In this document: in pieces, positions 1 through 7,543 of the stretch
How the letters are laid out: each line of letters starts with the position of its first letter
Position numbering within the stretch: the stretch's first letter is position 1
Assembly: GCA_016188005.1 (NCBI GenBank)
Contig: JACPIQ010000100.1
Coordinates: forward strand, 1-33,394
Direction: 5' to 3'
Source: Candidatus Rokuibacteriota bacterium
Lineage (GTDB): Bacteria; Methylomirabilota; Methylomirabilia; Rokubacteriales; CSP1-6
Length of the DNA: 33,394 bases
Program-made: the position numbers and the translations under genes
Notes under the pieces: model-generated
What the model saw: only the letters and a program-made list of their open reading frames with translations
The model's database searches: none
Told to the model about the DNA's origin: nothing

Positions 1-156
1 CCAGGCCTTCGAAAACCGCCGTCAACGAGAAACGGCCTTGCACGGAGTGCTCCGAATGCCGTAAACAGAGAACAGCCGCTGGCCCTCCGGGTGGTGGAAT
101 CGTTTGAGAAACGCCTGGGGGAAAGCTTTTGGGAAATGACACGGGAGGAGACCTCG

Positions 157-408
157 ATGCTGGAGTCCTCGGTCTTGTCGGATCCGCGGTTCCTGTGGAA
201 CGCGATGGCCGGCTACCTCGTGACGCTGGTCGGGGCCGTCCTGATAGTGGCGGCGGGGCTGTGGATGTCCCGGGCTGGCCCGTGGGCTCTCATCGCCCGA
301 AGGCCACTGGCCTGGCAAGCCCTCGGTGCCGCCGGCTGCTCTCTGTTCATGCTCGGGATCCTGTGGTTGCTCGTCGCGCTCATGCGCACCGGGGCAGTGG
401 CGTGGTAA
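157..408 (+). CDS. Small two-helix membrane protein, unknown function
   Basis: An 83-residue protein with two hydrophobic segments, roughly residues 15-37 and 53-78, joined by a short basic loop containing RAGPWALIARR. It is probably an inner-membrane protein. The ATG at 157 is chosen over the upstream in-frame start at 91 because a strong Shine-Dalgarno sequence (GGGAGGAG) lies six bases before it, and the extra N-terminal residues are not hydrophobic. No family was recognised. It stands alone, with about 190 bases of apparently empty sequence before the next gene. That it is a real gene is an inference from the ribosome-binding site and the clean membrane topology. Confidence 0.6.
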   Translation: MLESSVLSDPRFLWNAMAGYLVTLVGAVLIVAAGLWMSRAGPWALIARRPLAWQALGAAGCSLFMLGILWLLVALMRTGAVAW

Positions 409-599
409 ACGCTGCTGAGCCGGGGAAGTGATCCTGGCGCCGCGACCGCCTGGCCCCCCGTGAGACGCTTCATCGCAGGGGATCCTTGACCTGCGCGTCG
501 TCCCGGGCCGTTCTCCTGGCCGGTGCACTCACGTCCCCCTGCCGACGCCCCCCGCTCAGCGTGGGCGTCCCGCGCTCCTGATACTCTGGATCCCGAGCC

Positions 600-1571
600 A
601 TGTGGAGATCAACGCGGTCCCCCGTCCCGGTGGCGCGCGCCCAGGGCCGGCGGGGGAGGTCGTCGGCTTCCGATAAGGGTCTGATTCCTTCCTGCGCTCC
701 TGGCAACGCTCCGGCGCCCGGTTGCCCAAGCGGATCCCGACGGGGCGCAGGGCGTGCCGCCGTGAGCCTGCTGCTGGGGCTTGCCGTCGCGCTCTCCGGT
801 TGTGCCGAGCTGGCCGGCCGACTGGGCATCCAGGACGAGCGTGACCGCATGACCCACGCGAAGTTCCTCGCGCGCGCTCGTGCCGGGGACGCCGAGAGCC
901 GGAACCTGCTGGGCTTCATGCTGTACTTCGGCGAAGGGGTCCCGAGGAATCGCGCCGAAGCTCACCGCTGGTTCCATGCGGCAGCGAGCCAGGGGAACCT
1001 CCGGGCACAGCGGAATCTGGCGGTCATGCACTATCTCGGCGCCGGGGTCCCGAGGGATCTGGCCGAGGCCGAACGATACTTCGACCTGGCACGGGAGAAC
1101 GTGGCCGCGGGGGCCGACGCGGCCTCGCCCTTCCAGGTGTACGGGAGCATCGGCGAGGTCGTCGAGCGGGGCGGCGCCCGGGTGCAGGCCGAGCCACGGC
1201 CGGGTGAGGCCCTCTACGTGACATTCTGCGCCGGGTGCCACGGCCTGAACGGCGTCGCGGCCTACGTGGGCTCGCCCTCCTTCGCCATAGGCGAGCGGCT
1301 GGAGCGGAGCGACGCGGCACTGCTTGGCAGCATCCTGAACGGAATCGGCGAGATGCCGGAGTGGGGCAACAAGCTCCCGCGGGGGGAGCTGGTCGATGTG
1401 CTCCGGTTCGTACGGTCCTTCCCCTCACAGCACGAGCTGGGGATCTTGCAGGAGCTCAGGCGCCCTCCCGGACTGTACTTCCTGTTCGGCCCCATGAGGC
1501 AGAACCCCGCCGCGTATCAGCCAGGTGACGAGGACGACGTCGAGAGGGCGATCAAGCGGCGGCGGCCCTGA
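600..1571 (+). CDS. Lipoprotein with Sel1-like repeats and a c-type cytochrome motif
   Basis: A hydrophobic stretch ending in the lipobox LSGC (Cys about residue 67 from this start) predicts a lipoprotein export signal. Two Sel1-like repeats follow (AEAHRWFHAAASQGN and AEAERYFDLA are the repeat cores). Then comes a heme-c motif CAGCH at about residue 211, with a possible axial methionine in GIGEMPEW. The product is therefore probably a membrane-anchored periplasmic or surface electron carrier with a protein-interaction module. The N-terminus is uncertain. A GTG at 762 lies just before the hydrophobic core but would remove the basic RRGAGR n-region, so the ATG at 600, or a GTG near 630, is preferred. 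The Sel1-cytochrome combination is unusual. No electron-transfer partner is visible next to it. Confidence 0.75.
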   Translation: MWRSTRSPVPVARAQGRRGRSSASDKGLIPSCAPGNAPAPGCPSGSRRGAGRAAVSLLLGLAVALSGCAELAGRLGIQDERDRMTHAKFLARARAGDAESRNLLGFMLYFGEGVPRNRAEAHRWFHAAASQGNLRAQRNLAVMHYLGAGVPRDLAEAERYFDLARENVAAGADAASPFQVYGSIGEVVERGGARVQAEPRPGEALYVTFCAGCHGLNGVAAYVGSPSFAIGERLERSDAALLGSILNGIGEMPEWGNKLPRGELVDVLRFVRSFPSQHELGILQELRRPPGLYFLFGPMRQNPAAYQPGDEDDVERAIKRRRP

Positions 1572-1916
1572 CGTATATTCCTGGCTCGGAATCCACGCCT
1601 TGCGCTACCTTGGGCCGATCTTCACCGATCCCGCGGCCCGGCTGGACCGGACGCGCATCCGGTCATCCCTGACCCCGTACCTGAGCCTGCCGGACGTCGT
1701 TCGGCCGGACCTCTTCCGACCAACCCCGATCTCGCCGCCGCCCTGCGGGGGCAGGTCCGCGTTCAGCTCAAGAGCCTGCAGAAGCCCGAGAACGCCCGAG
1801 TCCGAGCCCTGGGCTTTCCGGTCTGGCGCGCGGAGTTCGAGAAGGACCTGGCCGCGGTGCGCGAGCCACCCCAATGGCTGCGGTCAGCACCACACTCCCG
1901 CCGTGTGGACCTATAG
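1572..1916 (+). pseudogene. Decayed coding-looking stretch, no intact gene
   Basis: The 726 bases between the cytochrome gene and position 2298 hold no convincing full-length gene. Two short stretches look protein-like but lie in different frames. One spans about 1573-1720 and contains LGIHALRYLGPIFTDPAARL. The other spans about 1722-1916 and contains RVRALGFPVWRAEFEKDLAA before a TAG at 1914. A single frameshift near 1720 would join them, which suggests a decayed gene. No family was recognised, and the call rests only on amino-acid composition, so it may be wrong. Confidence 0.25.
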
Positions 1917-2044
1917 ATGGTGAAGCCCTGCTCGCCGATCTCGAAGCCTTGACGGCGGAGGACGCGCTGCCGGCGGACTTCGTCGACCTCGGCGAGGACA
2001 TGGAGTTCAAGGTCGAGACCCGGGAAGGAGAGTGCATGGCCTGA
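1874..2044 (+). CDS. Possible small acidic protein, 56 residues
   Basis: An ATG-started frame encodes 56 residues, rich in Asp and Glu, with an amphipathic stretch GEALLADLEALTAEDALPA followed by DFVDLGEDMEFKVE. It overlaps the end of the preceding decayed stretch in another frame and could be its third piece after a second frameshift. There is no clear ribosome-binding site. It could be the C-terminal end of a decayed gene rather than an independent small protein. No function can be proposed. Confidence 0.25.
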   Translation: MAAVSTTLPPCGPIDGEALLADLEALTAEDALPADFVDLGEDMEFKVETREGECMA

Positions 2045-2088
2045 GGTCTCGACCGTCGCCGACAGCGAGCAGGAAGGCGGGGAACGAA

Positions 2089-2116
2089 TTACACGCGATC
2101 GTGAAAGTTCTACAGT
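2089..2116 (+). promoter_or_regulatory. Possible sigma-70-type promoter
   Basis: TTACAC (2089-2094) and TACAGT (2111-2116) each match the -35 and -10 consensus at four of six positions, with a 16-base spacer. The surroundings are locally less GC-rich than the rest of the window. The next gene starts about 180 bases downstream, so the leader would be long. This is a sequence match only. Confidence 0.3.
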
Positions 2117-2297
2117 CTGATCCGTCCGTGACACGGCTCTCGCAGACACGCGGTGGCTGCAACTCTCCACCAGCAGGCGCTTCTTGGTCGAACAACCGCC
2201 GCCGGGTCGATCCTGGCATCCGACTTGCTCCGCAGGCAGGGCGTGCTCAGAGCCGCCGCCGGGCGGCCCGCAATTCAGAAAGGAGGACACACACGTG

Positions 2298-2627
2298 ATG
2301 AACATTCGAGCGATGCGTCGCTGTATCCCATTCATGGCAGTGCTGGTTGGCGCGGTGGCCTGGACCCCGAGCGCCCTCGCGCAGCTCGACGGGGAACTGG
2401 CCGAGCCGAGATGGGTCGACGGGAAGGTCGCCGACGTCGAGTCTGCCGGAAGCATGGTGACGATGCTGCGGCTGGACGACGGCACGCAGATCAGCGTCCC
2501 CATGGCGAGCACGGCGCCGGGGAGCGAGGTGCGGGTTGGCACCCAGGTGAGCGCCCAGTATCTGGACACCCCGGGCGGGAAGGTCGCAGTGCTTCTGCGA
2601 GTCCAGGGCGACGTGCAGGCGCCCTGA
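2298..2627 (+). CDS. Small exported DUF1344-like protein
   Basis: A 109-residue protein with a standard signal peptide: basic MNIRAMRR, a hydrophobic core, and a predicted cut after SALA before QLDG. The mature part is a single small beta-rich domain. It has the pattern VDGKVADVE...TMLRLDDGTQISVP...VGTQVSAQY, which resembles DUF1344-type periplasmic proteins, where a short barrel is built around a 'DDGT' turn. A strong AAAGGAGG site lies upstream. The GTG at 2295, directly before the ATG, is an equally possible start. A near-perfect hairpin follows 16 bases after the stop, so it is probably a one-gene transcript. The molecular role is unknown. Confidence 0.7.
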   Translation: MNIRAMRRCIPFMAVLVGAVAWTPSALAQLDGELAEPRWVDGKVADVESAGSMVTMLRLDDGTQISVPMASTAPGSEVRVGTQVSAQYLDTPGGKVAVLLRVQGDVQAP

Positions 2628-2643
2628 CGGGTCGTCACGCGTG

Positions 2644-2687
2644 ATGGGTCCGAAGGGTCAGGCGCCGGCCCGATCCTTCGGACCCAT
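2644..2687. terminator. 16-bp hairpin, probable transcription terminator
   Basis: Arms 2644-2659 and 2672-2687 pair over 16 positions with one G-U wobble, around a 12-base loop. It begins 16 bases after the stop of the DUF1344-like gene. The 3' side has no run of T, so it departs from a classical intrinsic terminator. It could serve the converging - strand remnant as well. Confidence 0.55.
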
Positions 2688-2738
2688 GTGACGGCGCCTC
2701 ACAGGCGCAAGGAGTGCAGGCACGCATGGTCCGCGAGG

Positions 2739-3117
2739 TCAACGCGCGCCGTCGAGGATGAACCTCTCGGCGGGCAGAGCGGCAGTCATGCGGTCCCGCC
2801 CCTCCCGCTTGGCGCGATAGCTTCCCGCGGACGGCTCGGCGGACCTCCCGCTACAGCGTCTCTTCCATGTGCCGGCGGTTGAAGAGACCGGTGAGCGGAT
2901 CCCTGATGGACTGGCTCCGGAGGACGTCGCGCAGCTTCACATTGGCCACGCCCAGCGCGAGGTGGGCGGCGACGGCCTCGGCACGGCGGCGGGTCGCGTC
3001 CACCACCCCGGGCGCCCGCGCCTGTGCGCGCGCCCCGACATGGAGCACCCCCAGCGCCTCCCCCTGGGCCACGAGGCCTCTGCTCACCATCCTGCCCCCC
3101 GTTCCGACGGAGGCCAA
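2739..3117 (-). pseudogene. Remnant of a GAF-GGDEF diguanylate cyclase with internal deletion
   Basis: Reading leftward from about 3117, the frame gives the end of a GAF-type sensor domain (VAQGEALGVLHVGA, then AAHLALGVANVKLRDVL). The start of a GGDEF domain follows (SIRDPLTGLFNRRHMEETL) and ends at a TAG at 2853-2851. A few codons later, in a different frame, the typical end of a GGDEF domain appears (SYRAKREGRDRMTAA, about 2788-2823), ending at 2741-2739. In an intact enzyme these two pieces are separated by roughly 130 residues containing the GG(D/E)EF active site. That whole core is missing, so the gene cannot make cyclic di-GMP. The upstream part of the sensor region is also absent or unrecognisable. 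Confidence 0.75.
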
Positions 3118-3417
3118 TCGTGGGGGCGTCCCTGAAGCCGCCGGACGCCATCGACGTCACCAGGATGACGCCGACGCGATGGCCACGCGACACGGGCAAG
3201 GGGCCGTCCTCGTGCTGGAGCGACGGCGTCCTGGCCCCGCGCGGGCCGCGAATCACCCAACCACGGTAATCCTCGGCGAGAGGGGCCCCGTTCGTGTAGG
3301 ATGACGTGCGGAGTTCGCGATCCAACCGGGGCTGCAACGGCGCGGAGGCGGAGTCGAAACCCACCTGCGAGAGGGCAGGTGGCAGGTTTCCATTCGCTGC
3401 TCGGCTTGGGGGGAGCC
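3118..3417. other. Region without a convincing gene
   Basis: Between the cyclase remnant and the sensor kinase no intact gene is visible. One - strand frame, about 3130-3290, looks mildly protein-like (GPLPVSRGHRVGVILVTS) but has no recognisable domain and runs out of frame into the cyclase remnant. It may be a further decayed piece of that gene or of a neighbour. The promoter of the kinase should lie here, but no good consensus match was found. Confidence 0.3.
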
Positions 3418-6400
3418 GTGACACGAGGCGTTCTGTCCAGCCTGCGCGTCCGCCTGGCGGTGCTCGTCCTCCTGGCCCTCGTTCCGGCACTGGGACTCAT
3501 CTTCTACGCGGCGCGGGAAGACCGTCGCCTGGCCGCGGTGCAGGCGGAGGACGACGCCCTCCGGATCGTCCGCCTCGCTGCCCTCCAGCACTCCCAGATG
3601 GTCGAGGCGGCGCACCATCTCCTCGTCGGCCTGACCCAGCTTCCCGCTGTGAGGAGTCTCGACGCGGAGGCGTGCGCGAAGACCTTCGCCGGCATGCTCG
3701 TGGACTTCCCGTCTTACTCGAACATCGGGGCCGCGAAGCCGAACGGCGATATCTTTTGCAGCGCCGTGCCGCTGCCCGGCCCGATCAACCTGGCGGACCG
3801 GGAGCATTTCCAGCGCGTCCTCCGGACTCGTGCCTTCGTCGCCAGCAAGTTCGTGATTGCCCGGACCACGGGCAAGCCGACGATCATCTTCCTCTATCCC
3901 CTCGTGGAAGGGTCCAGCGTCGTCCGGGCCGTCGTCACCATTGTCCTGGATCTCGACTGGCTCCACCGCCTGGCCGAGCAGGCCTCGCTGCCGCCGGGAT
4001 CGACGTTCTCCGTCGTCGACGAGGACGGGGTGTTCCTGGCTCGCTATCCTGACCCGCGAGACTGGGTCGGGAGGGTCGTGCCGGACGCGCCCATCACTCG
4101 GGCCGTGCTGTCGGGATTGACCGAGGGCACTGTCGAGGCGCAGGGGCTCGATGGGATTCGACGTCTGTACGCGTACACCCGGCTTCCCACGGATGCCCAG
4201 ACGGGAGCGGTGTACATCGGCATCGGGACCCCGACTGCCGTCGTCTTCGCCGCCGCAGACCGGGCCCTGACACGTAATCTCCGCGGGCTCGGGCTCGTGG
4301 CAGCCCTGGCTCTCGCGGCGACGTGGATCGCCGGCAACCTGCTGATCCTGCGCCGGGTGCATCCCCTCGTGAGGGCGACGCAGCGGCTGGGGGCGGGGGA
4401 TCTGACCGCGCGCACCGGGCTCGCGTCCCGGACAGGGTCGGACGAGCTCAGCCAGCTCGCCAGCGCGTTCGACGACATGGCCGCCGCGCTGGAGCAGCGG
4501 ACGGCAGACCGGCAGAGGGCCATCGACGCCCTCAAGGCGAGCGAGACCCGCTTCCGGTCGGTGGCGCGGTCCGCCGCCGACGCGATCATGGTCGCGAGCG
4601 GGGACGGGATCGTGGTGTTCTCCAACCCTGCGGCGCAGGCGATGTTCGGGTACGCGGAGGACGAGCTGCTGGGGCGGCCACTCACGCTGCTGATGCCGGA
4701 GCGCCATCGCGAGTCCCACCAGGCCGGTCTCGACCGGCTGGGAGCCACCGGCGAGTCGCCCTTGCTCGGCAAGGTGGTCGATCTCCGGGGGAGAAGGAAG
4801 GACGGCACGGAATTCCCGCTGGAGCTGCAGCTGGCCAGCTGGGAGACAGCCGGCCAGCGGTTTCTGAGCGGGGTGATTCGCGACGTCACCGAGCGCAGGC
4901 GCGCGGAGCACGCGCAAACGATGGGGCTCGCCGTGGCCCAGATTCTCGCGGAGGCGGCGACCCTGGAGGAGGCGATGCCGGGCCTCCTCGAGGCGGTCTG
5001 CGAGGGCCAGGCCTGGGAGCTCGCCGAGCTGTGGACGGTGGAGCCCGAGGCGAACGTGCTGCGCTGGCAAGGCGCCTGGCATCGGCCGGGACTCGAGCCT
5101 GGCGAGTTCCTGGCGCTGAGCCGCGACACCTCCTTCGCGCCAGGGTTGGGGTTGCCGGGTCGGGTGTGGGCCAGCGGCCAGCCGGCGTGGACCGCGGACG
5201 TTCTGGCCGACCCCGGGTTCACCCGGGCGTCTGTCGCCACGGCCGTGGGCCTCCACGGCGCGTGTGCCGTTCCCGTGTACGGGGCGGCGCCGGCGGGAGT
5301 GCTCGTGTGCTTCAGCCAGGCGACCCGGGTGCGCGATGACGACGTGGTGGCGGCCATGCAGGCCGCGTGCGAACGGATCGGCCACTTCATCGAGCGGAAG
5401 CACGCCGAGGCGGCCCTCCGGGGGAGCGAGGCGCAGGTGCTCCAGCTCCAGCGGCTGGAATCGGTGGGGCGGCTCGCGGGTGGCGTGGCGCACGATTTCA
5501 ACAACCTCCTGACCGTGATCCTGGGTCGCAGTCAGCTCCTGCTGGCTCGCTCCGAGGTCGACGAACGGGTGCGCCGGGACATCACCCTGATCGAGCAGAC
5601 GGCGATGCGAGCGGCCTCGCTCACCAAGCAGCTCCTGGCCTTCAGCCGGCGACAGATGCTGGAGCCCCAGGTTCTGGATCTCAACGGCATCGTCTCCGGC
5701 ATGGTCGTGATGCTCCGGCGGCTCATCGGCGAGGACATCGATCTCGCGGTCCGTCCCGGTCCGGACCTGGGCCACGTCAGCGCCGACCCTGGGCAGCTGG
5801 AGCAGGTGCTCGTCAACCTGGTCGTCAATGCCCGTGATGCCATGCCCCAGGGCGGGCACCTCACCCTCGAGACGGCCAACGTCGAGCTCGATGCCCGGTC
5901 TGCGCGCCGGCACCCGGGCGCGCGCCCGGGGTCCTACGTGACCCTTGCGGTGAGCGACACGGGCATCGGCATGGATGCCGAGGTCCAGGCGCGCGTCTTC
6001 GAGCCCTTCTTCACGACGAAGGAGCCCGGCAAGGGGACGGGGCTGGGCCTGTCCACCGTGTACGGCATCGTGAAGCAAAGTGACGGCTACATCGCCCTGT
6101 CGAGCGAGCCCGGGCGTGGCACCACCTTCACCATCTACCTGCCCCGCGTGGAGGCTCCGGTCGCGGAGGAGGGGCCGGTGGCCTCGACGCCGGCCGGGGG
6201 GGGTGCGGAGACGGTTCTCGTGGTGGAGGACGAGGCCGAGGTCCGGGCACTCGCCTGCGAGGTGCTGGGACAGAGCGGATACACCGTCCTTGCGGCGAGC
6301 GAGGCGGCCGAGGCCCTGGGGATCGCCGAACGGCACGAGGGTCCCATTCATCTCCTGCTGACGGACGTGGTGATGCCGCACATGAGCGGCCCCCAGCTCG

Positions 6401-6576
6401 TGAAGGAGATCACCCCGCTCCGGCCCGGGATGAAGGTGCTGTACATGTCTGGTTACACGGCCGACGCGATGGCCCGGCACGGCATCCTGGACCGGGGCAT
6501 GATCCTGCTCCAGAAGCCGTTCCTGCCCCAGGCACTCGCCCAGAAGGTGCGCGAGGCCCTGGACAGGGCGCCATAG
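3418..6576 (+). CDS. Hybrid sensor histidine kinase (dCache-HAMP-PAS-GAF-HK-REC)
   Basis: A membrane sensor kinase of about 1052 residues. In order it has TM1 (residues ~8-31), a periplasmic double-Cache-like sensor (~32-285), TM2 (~288-312), HAMP (~312-365), PAS (~375-495) and GAF (~500-660). A HisKA domain follows with phospho-acceptor His692 in VAHDFNNLL, then an ATPase domain (N-box Asn804 in VVNARDAM, G1 box Asp847 in DTGIGM, then FFTTKEPGKGTGLGLS). The C-terminal receiver has acceptor Asp983 in LLTDVVMPHMSG. It should autophosphorylate on His and pass phosphate to its own receiver. The GTG at 3418 is chosen because GGGGGGAG precedes it. An ATG at 3301 would add 39 unconserved residues. 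No DNA-binding partner is adjacent, so the output is unknown. The next gene starts 18 bases later. Confidence 0.9.
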   Translation: MTRGVLSSLRVRLAVLVLLALVPALGLIFYAAREDRRLAAVQAEDDALRIVRLAALQHSQMVEAAHHLLVGLTQLPAVRSLDAEACAKTFAGMLVDFPSYSNIGAAKPNGDIFCSAVPLPGPINLADREHFQRVLRTRAFVASKFVIARTTGKPTIIFLYPLVEGSSVVRAVVTIVLDLDWLHRLAEQASLPPGSTFSVVDEDGVFLARYPDPRDWVGRVVPDAPITRAVLSGLTEGTVEAQGLDGIRRLYAYTRLPTDAQTGAVYIGIGTPTAVVFAAADRALTRNLRGLGLVAALALAATWIAGNLLILRRVHPLVRATQRLGAGDLTARTGLASRTGSDELSQLASAFDDMAAALEQRTADRQRAIDALKASETRFRSVARSAADAIMVASGDGIVVFSNPAAQAMFGYAEDELLGRPLTLLMPERHRESHQAGLDRLGATGESPLLGKVVDLRGRRKDGTEFPLELQLASWETAGQRFLSGVIRDVTERRRAEHAQTMGLAVAQILAEAATLEEAMPGLLEAVCEGQAWELAELWTVEPEANVLRWQGAWHRPGLEPGEFLALSRDTSFAPGLGLPGRVWASGQPAWTADVLADPGFTRASVATAVGLHGACAVPVYGAAPAGVLVCFSQATRVRDDDVVAAMQAACERIGHFIERKHAEAALRGSEAQVLQLQRLESVGRLAGGVAHDFNNLLTVILGRSQLLLARSEVDERVRRDITLIEQTAMRAASLTKQLLAFSRRQMLEPQVLDLNGIVSGMVVMLRRLIGEDIDLAVRPGPDLGHVSADPGQLEQVLVNLVVNARDAMPQGGHLTLETANVELDARSARRHPGARPGSYVTLAVSDTGIGMDAEVQARVFEPFFTTKEPGKGTGLGLSTVYGIVKQSDGYIALSSEPGRGTTFTIYLPRVEAPVAEEGPVASTPAGGGAETVLVVEDEAEVRALACEVLGQSGYTVLAASEAAEALGIAERHEGPIHLLLTDVVMPHMSGPQLVKEITPLRPGMKVLYMSGYTADAMARHGILDRGMILLQKPFLPQALAQKVREALDRAP

Positions 6577-6594
6577 ACGGTGGCGAGGGCAGCG

Positions 6595-7497
6595 ATGAGC
6601 GAGCGAGTGGGGTTCATCGGGCTGGGGACCATGGGGATGCCGATGGCGGCGAACCTGGCCAGGGCCGGTCTCGGGCTGGTCGTCCACGACAGCAGTCGCG
6701 CAGCCGCCGAGGCCGGCGGCGGGCTGCCGGGGGCACGCCTGGCCGCTTCTCCTGCCGAGGTGGCGGCGGCCGCGGACGTGGTCTTCACCTGTCTCCCCAA
6801 CGACGCCATCGTCCTCGAGGTCTATCTGGGCGCCGCCGGCCTCTCCGCGGGGGCGCGACCGGGCCTCGTCACCTGCGACTGCTCCACGGTGAGCCCGGCG
6901 GTCACGGTGGAGATCAGCGGGAGGCTCGGACCCCGGGGCGTCAGCCACATGGACACGCCCATGCTCGGGTCGCAGCCCCAGGCGGTGGACGGGCAGATCT
7001 TCTTCATCGTGGGGGGGGAGGCGGCGACGGTGGCGCGGATCGCGCCCTACCTGGCCATCATGGGCAAGCAGCACATGTACGCCGGCCCCTCGGGCGCGGG
7101 CAACCGGGTGAAGCTCATCCACAACGGGCTCGCAGCGGTGACCTCGGTGGCGGTGGCGGAGGCGCTGGCCATCTGCGTGCAGGCCGGCGTCGATCCCGCG
7201 ACGTTCTACGAGATCGTCCGCAACGGGGGCGGGATGGCCTATGGCACCTACTTCGAGCGCCGCGTCCGGCGCATCCTCGACGGGGACTTCTCGCCCACCT
7301 TCACGCTGGCGCTGATGCGCAAGGACGCGGGGCTGGCGCTGGAGCTGGCGCGCGCCGCGGGCGTGCCCGCGGCGATGCTGGCAGAAGCCGGGCGCACGTA
7401 TGACGAGGCCGCGGAGCGGGGGTGGGGGCGGGAGGACTTCTCGGCCGTCACCCACGTGATCGAGACGCGCATCGGCCGCCGGCTCTCGGAGCGATAG
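6595..7497 (+). CDS. NAD(P)-dependent beta-hydroxyacid dehydrogenase (HIBADH family)
   Basis: A 300-residue member of the 3-hydroxyisobutyrate/tartronate-semialdehyde dehydrogenase family. The Rossmann motif GLGTMGMPMAANL opens the protein. DCSTVSP and the substrate-binding MDTPMLGSQPQA segment follow, and the catalytic lysine is Lys173 in GAGNRVKLIHN. The family oxidises beta-hydroxy acids to the aldehyde or keto acid using NAD(P). The ATG at 6595 is preferred over a GTG at 6580 because the conserved fold starts right after it. It follows the hybrid kinase by 18 bases, so the two may be cotranscribed, although a functional link is not obvious. The exact substrate cannot be assigned. Confidence 0.88.
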   Translation: MSERVGFIGLGTMGMPMAANLARAGLGLVVHDSSRAAAEAGGGLPGARLAASPAEVAAAADVVFTCLPNDAIVLEVYLGAAGLSAGARPGLVTCDCSTVSPAVTVEISGRLGPRGVSHMDTPMLGSQPQAVDGQIFFIVGGEAATVARIAPYLAIMGKQHMYAGPSGAGNRVKLIHNGLAAVTSVAVAEALAICVQAGVDPATFYEIVRNGGGMAYGTYFERRVRRILDGDFSPTFTLALMRKDAGLALELARAAGVPAAMLAEAGRTYDEAAERGWGREDFSAVTHVIETRIGRRLSER

Positions 7498-7535
7498 CGC
7501 CCCGAAAGAGGCTGCGGGGGAGCCACGCGGGGCGC
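7497..7535. terminator. Possible bidirectional terminator between convergent genes
   Basis: GCGCCCCG (7497-7504) pairs with CGGGGCGC (7528-7535), an 8-bp GC stem with a 23-base loop. It lies exactly in the 46-base gap between the stops of the dehydrogenase and the converging flavoenzyme. It has no T-run, so this is a positional inference. Confidence 0.35.
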
Positions 7536-7543
7536 GCGGCCGG

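Noticed and set aside
3130-3290. Protein-like - strand stretch with GPLPVSRGHRVGVILVTS as a separate gene
   Set aside because: No start, no domain, and it runs out of frame into the cyclase remnant. It is mentioned only as part of the empty region.
3253-7455. A 1400-codon open frame on the - strand opposite the hybrid kinase and dehydrogenase
   Set aside because: It has low-complexity, Arg/Gly/His-rich composition without any domain. It is an antisense shadow of GC-rich codons, while the + strand frames carry clear kinase and dehydrogenase motifs.
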